Part shown: piece by piece, positions 57,426 to 64,000 of the stretch
Layout: every line of letters starts with the position of its first letter
How positions within the stretch are numbered: position 1 is the stretch's first letter
NCBI GenBank assembly: GCA_030490835.1
Contig: CM059971.1
Location: 20,577,817-20,641,816, forward strand
DNA: 64,000 nucleotides
Source of the DNA: Annona cherimola
Lineage: Eukaryota > Streptophyta > Magnoliopsida > Magnoliales > Annonaceae
Direction of reading: 5' to 3'
Position numbers and translations under genes: made by a program
The notes under the pieces: model-generated
Seen by the model: the letters and a program-made list of their open reading frames with translations, nothing else
Database searches by the model: none
Told to the model about the DNA's origin: nothing

Positions 57426-59770
57426 AGTTATATTCAAGAGTATTTCAAACATCATTTTTATGCGGATAAATAATCCTATAATATTATTAAATTCTAATAC
57501 ATTTGAATCTCAGAACTTTTTATATTTGACATGAGAATAGTTTTTTTTGCTAAAAGAAAATGTAACTCACTTACATCTGATTTTGTTCTATAATAAAATT
57601 AAGGATTTTGAACAATATTGTGAACCGTAAGTTTTTTTATTCTATTATAAAAAGGGTTTCATCGAAGAGGTTGTAACTTAGGTTTTCACCAAATCAAAAG
57701 CGTTGATATTTTTTTATAGAATCTCATCCTTCAAAATTGAACTTAAATAAAATGAAGATGTTGGGAATAAATAAGAATTCAAAACAAATTTAATCAATAA
57801 ATTATAGGTTTCAATATAGTTTTAACATCCATAAAGAACAAGATAAAATTTTCAGCATTAGGACGTTGACTCTTTAGATAAGCGTTCTAATTTAAATGTG
57901 CGATAGCAATCGTTTAAAAAGATGGTAATGCGGGTGTTACTGTTAACTTTTTATTTGAAACTTCTGATATCAATAACATGGTAAATTTTAGATAAAATTT
58001 TTGAAATTTTAGTGTAAAAATAATTTTTTTACATACTATACATGATACTTAATCGCTATAATGGTGTTTAAAATTAATATAATAATTGTAATTTATTGTT
58101 ACTGTAATTAATTAATTAAAACTAAAAATATAAATTTATTGACTTCAAGTGAAATCAATGTAAACAAAGAATTTAATAAATATATATATTGAACAAAAAA
58201 TATATAAAAAATTTCATTTTATAGAATACCTCTAAATATATACCTTCGTGTTATATCTCCTGTAAATTTTCTATTTCACATACCGCCAAATATATAACTG
58301 ATGTTCAATTTGCAACAAGTTTTTTTTTTATTTTTCCGTCCGTTCATTCATTTAACTTTAAGGGTTCGTCACTTACGGCAACTGCCCAAATGAACTCCAA
58401 ATTCACTTCTTGTCACACTTTTGGGATCCTTATTTAATATAGATTTGCCCTTTTTTTTGAATCTTTTGAATCTATGAAGTTTGAGCGAAAAGTGTACAAA
58501 TTATAAAAGTTTAAAAATCTTATTGAATCTTTAATAAAATAGCCTCAAAATTTTAAATAACTTAATTAGCGTACCCATGGAGACATTTACTGGAATAGAT
58601 CCGCGAAATGTAGGTATACCATAATTTTTTTTACAAAAGATTTTAGAATTCATTCTATATGAAAACTTTTTAATAATCATATTTTATATAAAATCTTTCA
58701 ATTGACTATGCTAGTGAATTGAATAATTGGACATTTATACAAATCTAAAAAATTCCAACTACATAAAAGATTTATTTTTACAAGTTTATTTAAAATATAT
58801 AAATAGAAACTTTATAAAAAAATTACATGATTTTGTAGTTATTTTATATCATTTTCACAAAATGTTAAGAGAAATTATATTGAAATTGAGGTTTTGATGC
58901 ACTAACTAGTGATATTTATATTTTCTACACAAATTTATACTTATATTTATAAACTTAATAATTCATTTTAGAAATATGCCAATATGTAATTTATAACATT
59001 AATTTAATATATTATAGATATTATGAAATTTTTGAAATAAAATGTTGTAACTTATTCTTTAAAATTAAGTTGGTATATAAATATTTACCTTCAAAAAAGT
59101 TATTATATAAGATATTTAAAAATATTAATATTGTGCCTTTGAAAATACATTTCTATACAAGAAAATACCTCTAAAAATGTCTTCCAAATGATGCCTACAA
59201 AAATAATAAAAAAAAATTAAAAACATATATATACATAGACACGCTCAATTTATTATATTAAGTTATTTTCTAAACATAGTTGCTTAAATTTGCAGTAACT
59301 TATATGATTCATTTGTCTTCCATCTAGTCATCTCAATGTAAAATAAGTATTAAATTAAATTAAATTAAATATCAAATCGGTTAATTATACATATGATCAA
59401 TTTTTAATGTTTAGCTATTTTGCAAATTTTCAAACACTCTCAGTGTTTACTCATTTCTCTAGTTGCTCATTTGAATTTAAAATTAATAAAAATAAATATT
59501 AATTTAAATTAAATTAATCAATATAAAATTATCAATATATATTTGTATTAAATAGAAATTTTATAATTTTTTTTATCACAACATAGTTAGATATACCATT
59601 ATTTTTACAGTATATTATCAATATACGGTGAAACTGTAATATATATAGGTTTCTCACCCTTTTTGTTAAAACAAGAAACCATCGTACAATTTTTTTTACA
59701 TCATCCCATGAAAATAAATCATTTATTCGGGATTTCATCAAAAAAATAATTTATTCGGGATGAGAGAATG
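57426..59770. other. AT-rich interior of TE-2
   Basis: No gene recognised. Up to about 58650 it is related in reverse complement to 38.25-39.06 kb; beyond that it is unique to TE-2. Confidence 0.5.
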
Positions 59771-59771
59771 G

Positions 59772-60493
59772 CTAGGAATGTTCCAACACACATTGCATGA
59801 ACACCAAATTTTGTGTACCGCCAGAGCATAGAGTCTTAATACTCCACCATCTTCTCCAGCCTCTCCTTCGTCTTGTCATGGCTGCCACCTTCAATAAAGC
59901 TCTATTAACGACCGCCACCACTAGATCAATTATCCTTTTCCCCAAATCGAGCAACCTCTTCATCGCCTCCATTGCGAAGGCCCAAATTTTATGTTCCCAA
60001 AAGTGGGAACCGGTGATGGTAGGTTGGTGATGCTGGCATGAAACCCACCAAATTTGGTGTTCCCGATACCAGTGGCTACACGTCCTCTGCCATTTGCATG
60101 GATTGTTAAGTGGAGCTACCATAAAAAACTCGTCAAATTACAGTAGCCAGATACCTCAAAAAAATTTCTATCCCAAGCAATGAATCTGCCTCGACAAAAA
60201 ATTCACTCAGCACCATCTTGCATTCGACTGAAATTCAGCAACTCGTTCACTTCATCATCAAGGAATTTTTGGGCATGAGAACCAATTAAAGAATCTGCCC
60301 GATCTCCCTCACTTTTGCATTCTTCTCGCCCAACACCCACTGCCGACCATGGATTCCTCCGTGACGCTACCATGGAACCCACCAAAATTTCCCCGATTTT
60401 TACTGCAATTTCCCCCATACTAGTAATGATCTTTTGCTTGAGAGGGAGGGAGGAAGACGGAATGGGAGAGGAGGTGAGGGTGAGATCCAACAA
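59772..60493 (-). other. Gene-like region at the gene end of TE-2, unknown product
   Basis: Less AT-rich than its surroundings. Two minus-strand frames: 60203-60493 (internal ATG at 60418, reading MGEIAVKIGEILVGSM, ending in an acidic stretch) and 59772-60122 (containing MEAMKRLLDLGKRIIDLVVA). They may be exons of one captured host gene. The start lies about 200 bp inside the terminus, as in TE-3 and TE-4. The family is not recognised. Confidence 0.35.
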
Positions 60494-60629
60494 CGTCGTG
60501 CCTCCCTTTCGAATTTTTTGAGTTTCCTAGAATACCCCATCTCATCCTAGCCGTCCATTCAAAATTAATGGTAAAGATGCAGCTTCCCACGAGAAAAGCA
60601 TGGGAAGCGCTTCCCATGGGTTGGCGCTC

Positions 60630-61417
60630 CGCTTGAGATTCCCCAGTTGGGAAGGTATCATGCCAGAGAGTTGCGTGTAACAGATATGCAAGCGGGTAAG
60701 GTTGGTCAGGTTAAGAATAGTGGAACGGATGCCACCGCTTAACCATGGGTTGAGGCACAACCGCAAGTCTTCCAGACTGCTAATGTTTCCTATTTCCTGA
60801 GGGATGGGGCCTGAGATGTTGGTTCGCTCTATGTATAATCCTGTCTGCTGGGTCAAATTACCTAGAGATGGAGGGACGGGGCATGACACATTGTTTTCAT
60901 CCAGAATTAGAAAGCGCAGGTCCTTGAGTAATCTTATCTTCGGAGGTATCAACCCAATGACCGAAGGATTTTTGGATATGTCCAAATGATGGAGCTTGCT
61001 TAGCTTGCTAATTTTCGACGGAAGTTCCCTTGTGAATCCATTGGATTGAAGTTTGAGGGAAATGAGTCTACTGGAGTTGGCAAAGGTATCTGGGGTTATT
61101 CCATCGGTTAAGTCATTGTTGGAAAGATCGAGCTCCAGAATAGGAGTGAGATTTGCTAGTGAAAGAGGCAAGGGCCTAGTGAATTGGTTGGAGGAGAGAT
61201 CAAGGAAAGAGAGTTTCGAAAGCATACCAATTTGGGCAGGAATGTTTCCTTGGAATGAGTTGGAGCTGAGGTTGAAGCGAGCCAGGTTCGGAAAAGAAGA
61301 GAAGTTGAATGTTGCTAGTGTGCCTTGCAAACTCAGATTCCAAAGGTCTATTTCCAGCACACTGCGTGCTGTGTTGCAGAGGATGCCGGTCCAGTTGCAT
61401 GGACAACTATCTTGGGC
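60630..61417 (-). pseudogene. LRR receptor kinase fragment A, 788 bp
   Basis: Same length as, and collinear with, 9710-10497 of the LRR kinase. It encodes the N-cap (CNWTGILC) and about nine LRRs to QLGNLKR. Similarity is high, with substitutions such as RELPSKISK for GELLSEISK. It is open throughout, but lacks signal peptide, start codon and everything after LKR. It is bounded by TE-2's right end and TE-4's left end. Confidence 0.93.
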
Positions 61418-61781
61418 TGAGGCCCAACCCATAGGAAGCGCTTCCTACGTTTTTCTTGTAGGAAGCTTCATTTGAACCATTGATTTTCAATCCACGGTTG
61501 AGATTGATCAGGGCATTTTGGGAAAAAAATTTCTAAGAAGGGTCTTGATTGCCGCTTCCCACACGCAGCAGTCTCCTGCGTCCTTCTTCTCATCCGATAG
61601 CCTCCCTACGAATCAGCCGCACGTCTCTGCCCGTCTCCCATTCTCCCATCCCAGCCGCCGCACCTCTCTGCCCCTGCCTCCCATTCTTCTGTCTCCCATC
61701 CTGACAGCCGCACATCCCGACGGCCGCACGTCCCTACTCCTGCCTCCCATCCTGTTTCCTCATCCGAACCCTAAAGTTCAA

Positions 61782-62265
61782 ATGGCGTCAAGAGCGAATG
61801 TGATTAAGCCTTATGGAGAGGGAAGTGGAGTTAGAAGAACAGAGTCAAAGATCGAGCGAGGAGAGGAAAAGGGAGTTGAAAGAACAGAGGCAAAAGGAGC
61901 TGCAGGCAAACATCATGGCTGAGTTGACGCTGAATATAGGACAATCGGATTTTGCTACTGCAACCAATCGTCTTTCTCCCTGGGTAGCCCGACAGAAGTT
62001 CTTGATCATGTTGACAGATGTTTGGGAGTACATCGACTTGACGGAAATAGGTGTGCCTCTTACCAATCCAGGAAATGGAAAGAAGATTATTATCATTCCC
62101 AAATCTAAGTTCATCCATGAGCATGTCAAAGCTGATTTATTATTGGGACAAACTTCAGAATTTTACCTGAAGACCAAGCATGGCAATTATTACGTGCAGA
62201 GGCTAGGGATGCAGCTGCAACTCTCTCGTTTTATCCCAACATCTTGTCCTTTTACCATTGAGTGA
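61782..62265 (+). pseudogene. 5' part of a captured gene in TE-4, unknown, frame-shifted
   Basis: ATG 61782 follows a GC-rich leader but its frame closes at 61922. A second frame, 61813-62265, carries a charged, helix-forming stretch (RSSEERKRELKEQRQKELQA) and then a less charged part ending FIPTSCPFTIE. The two overlap in different frames, so the copy is either frame-shifted or spliced. I do not recognise the family. Confidence 0.35.
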
Positions 62266-63885
62266 CTGCTCATTAGTTGGTCATGAATGCTGTTGCTGAA
62301 ATTTTGAGTGCGCCTGAAATTCTTATTTTTGTTTGGAGTCAGTTTCAGTATTTGCTCGGTTTGATTGAATAATAGTTGGATTGTTTGTTAAGGGCCTGTT
62401 TTGAATTCAATGTCTATTGATTTGAGTGTTCCTAAATTTATCAGTATTTGTTAAAAGAATCGAGCCTGGGACAGCTGGACTGGAATGTAAAATTGAATTT
62501 GTGTCTATTGCAACAAGGGATTTAAAGGATGAGCTGATTGTGTAGGTGAGTATTTCAACTATACTGCTCCAAACTCTGTCCGGGAATTCAATCAGGTAGG
62601 CTTACTAAAAGCATCTCCATTTTATTTGCATTTTTGGTGAAAATTCTCTCTGTCTAACTAATATTTGCATTTCCATACAAAACTAATATTTACATTTTAG
62701 TTAGTTACTATTTTGCTTTGGATCATCTCAAATTTCTTATATTGTGCATAAGATTGTTATCTTCTGGATCTCTGAATCCTCAAATGAATTGAAACTACTT
62801 AAGCTTTCTTCTAGAATTTGTTTCTATAGGTTGATTTTGCAAGTCATAGACAAGCCAACAATCATACATCCACATAGTGAGTGGAGATAAAAAGGAGTAA
62901 GTGGTAATACTTCAATCATATGAATTGTTATAGATATTGTAGTTTTTGTTACTTGTTTCAATTTTACAAGTTCAATTACCTTCTTCTCTACTTGTCGTGC
63001 ATTATTGTTCTTTCATTTTCAGTGACGAATTATTGAACAAGTTTTCTTTTTTGGTGTTTGATTGGGTTGGTCCTCCTGTTTGAAGTTTTACTTATTTTAT
63101 TTGTTTTGTTTGCCCCCTTCAAAAGAGGTTTTAGCCACAGCTAGATTTGCTTAGCAAGGCTTCAACTTGATACATCATATAAGTTTTATTAAGTGTGTAT
63201 ATCGTGTTCTAGCACTTGGTCATGTCTCAAAATCAGGATTTCATCAAATTAGGATTTTCATGTTATATACTATACCATTTTCATTCTGCAAGTTGGCGTT
63301 AAAATAACTTATAGGCCCTTTAGTCCTATAACTCCAACTACTAAGCTTAATACCCAAATTGGAATACATCAAGTAAAATTTCGTAGAAGTCATCTTAAAC
63401 GTCAACATATGCGTATAACCTCATTTTGTATGACTCTTCTTGAAGTATGTGGGGTCCAGTATTTTGTAGTCTCACCCCACCAATCTTCTACAGATTTGAA
63501 TGCCTTAAATTCTTATCAGTCGTTGGCTTGGTGTTGGCCTTGATTGGAACTCTCCCCATTGCTCTAGTTCTTTAAGGTTGGATTATCTTTTTGGATTTTT
63601 GAATCACGTTGAACTTTCGACATCTGAATATTAATAGCAAAAACTTATCATGTGGCACCAGATTCGATGCCTTCTGACAGCATCTCTTGTAAGTCTCCAT
63701 CTTAACAGTTCCATAACCAATGCGGGATTAGCTAAATAGCTTGTGTTGCATCATTCTTTATAATCATGAACTTTGTTTTGAGTTGAGAAAAGATGCATCG
63801 TATTGTTGTTGTTCTTTGTCCGACCGTTTATCTTTGCATTCATTCTTTACACTTTTAGTTGTAGTCTTAACATTTTTAGTTGATT
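62266..63885 (+). other. T-rich, probably intronic sequence in TE-4
   Basis: No exon could be fixed. T-richness and scattered TTGCAG/TTTCAG sites suggest introns of a captured gene. Confidence 0.35.
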
Positions 63886-63960
63886 TGCAAGGTGAGAAAT
63901 GCAAATTTTCACATGATACGTTAACAAAATCCCCAGTACTATCATTCAACTCGTTTCATT
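63886..63960 (+). pseudogene. CCCH zinc-finger exon fragment
   Basis: After a TTGATTTGCAAG acceptor-like site the frame reads GEKCKFSHDTLTKSP, the end of a C3H zinc finger (C-x3-H) as in plant CCCH proteins that bind RNA. The exon's upstream cysteines would lie in a previous exon that I could not locate. It may belong to the gene captured in TE-4. Confidence 0.4.
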
Positions 63961-64000
63961 CTGTTTTATTTAATATCACTTACAAGGTGGGATGACACAT

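Larger units (their letters stand above)
53422..60629. mobile_element. TE-2: 7.2-kb element with an array end and a gene end
   Basis: The left end is GAGGCCCAACCC (53422), followed by a palindrome and GGGCATT. The right end is GGGTTGGCGCTC, ending at 60629. Inside from left: AT-rich spacer (53480-53845), array B', AT-rich modules matching TE-1, array A, more AT-rich DNA to 59.7 kb, and an antisense gene-like region at 59.77-60.5 kb. Flanks are LRR fragments B and A; there is no target duplication. Confidence 0.65.
61419..64000 (+). mobile_element. TE-4: left (gene) end of a further element, running off the window
   Basis: GAGGCCCAACCC at 61419, then GGAAGCGCTTCC, a second GTAGGAAGC and 'gggcattttgg' near 61512: the gene-end layout of TE-2 and TE-3. 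A leader with 'aaccctaaa' and gene-like sequence follow. The other end is outside the window. Confidence 0.6.

Overview
The window is nuclear DNA of a flowering plant: AT-rich and intron-rich, with a Ty1/copia (Sirevirus-type) retrotransposon end, a plasma-membrane LRR receptor kinase, CIPK, FAR1-related and ULP1-like sequences, MITEs and tRNA-derived SINEs. I cannot name the species. Almost every gene is broken or a fragment; this is a transposon-dominated region. No intact single-copy gene is certain.

Left part (1-25.5 kb). Positions 1-4404 are the 3' end of a copia element: RNase H tail, an envelope-like third ORF with three in-frame stops, a polypurine tract and a 1.65-kb LTR. At 6870-10665 (minus) lies a near full-length MIK2-like LRR receptor kinase with one frameshift and two stops. 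From 10.7 to 25.5 kb there are only repeats: four SINE-like pieces or fewer per cluster, Harbinger-like MITEs with TAA/TTA duplications (one nested inside another), tandem duplications, and a decayed satellite at 20.6-21.7 kb.

Middle (25.5-38 kb). A FAR1-related (FRS) coding exon with long upstream introns is followed by a degraded ULP1-type cysteine peptidase on the plus strand. Converging on it is an 11-exon ULP1-like gene on the minus strand (34138-37903), assembled here from splice sites because no exon is long; two of its three catalytic residues are replaced.

Right part (38-64 kb). A nest of related large elements. Six termini can be recognised, each carrying the core CCCAACCC followed by a GGAAGC/CTTCC palindrome. 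Three termini (array ends) lead into two satellites: array B (10-bp monomers inside units of about 270 bp) and array A (about 50-bp units with a CCGCGG core in AT-rich DNA). The other three (gene ends) lead at once into a gene-like 5' region. TE-3 (41435-51582) holds an intron-containing CIPK pseudogene plus a first exon resembling the organellar primase-helicase TWINKLE. TE-2 is 53422-60629, TE-1 ends at 53249, and TE-4 starts at 61419 and runs off the window. Between them lie two fragments, 172 and 788 bp, of the LRR kinase found at 6.9-10.7 kb. They are neighbours in that gene, separated by only 8 bp, but here lie 7.2 kb apart in opposite orientation, which records a transposon-bounded rearrangement.

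Together the window looks like a family of MULE-like (KI/Pack-MULE type) elements carrying ULP1-like and FRS-like genes, satellite-loaded ends and several host gene captures. The family assignment is inference; no target-site duplication was found at the large elements.
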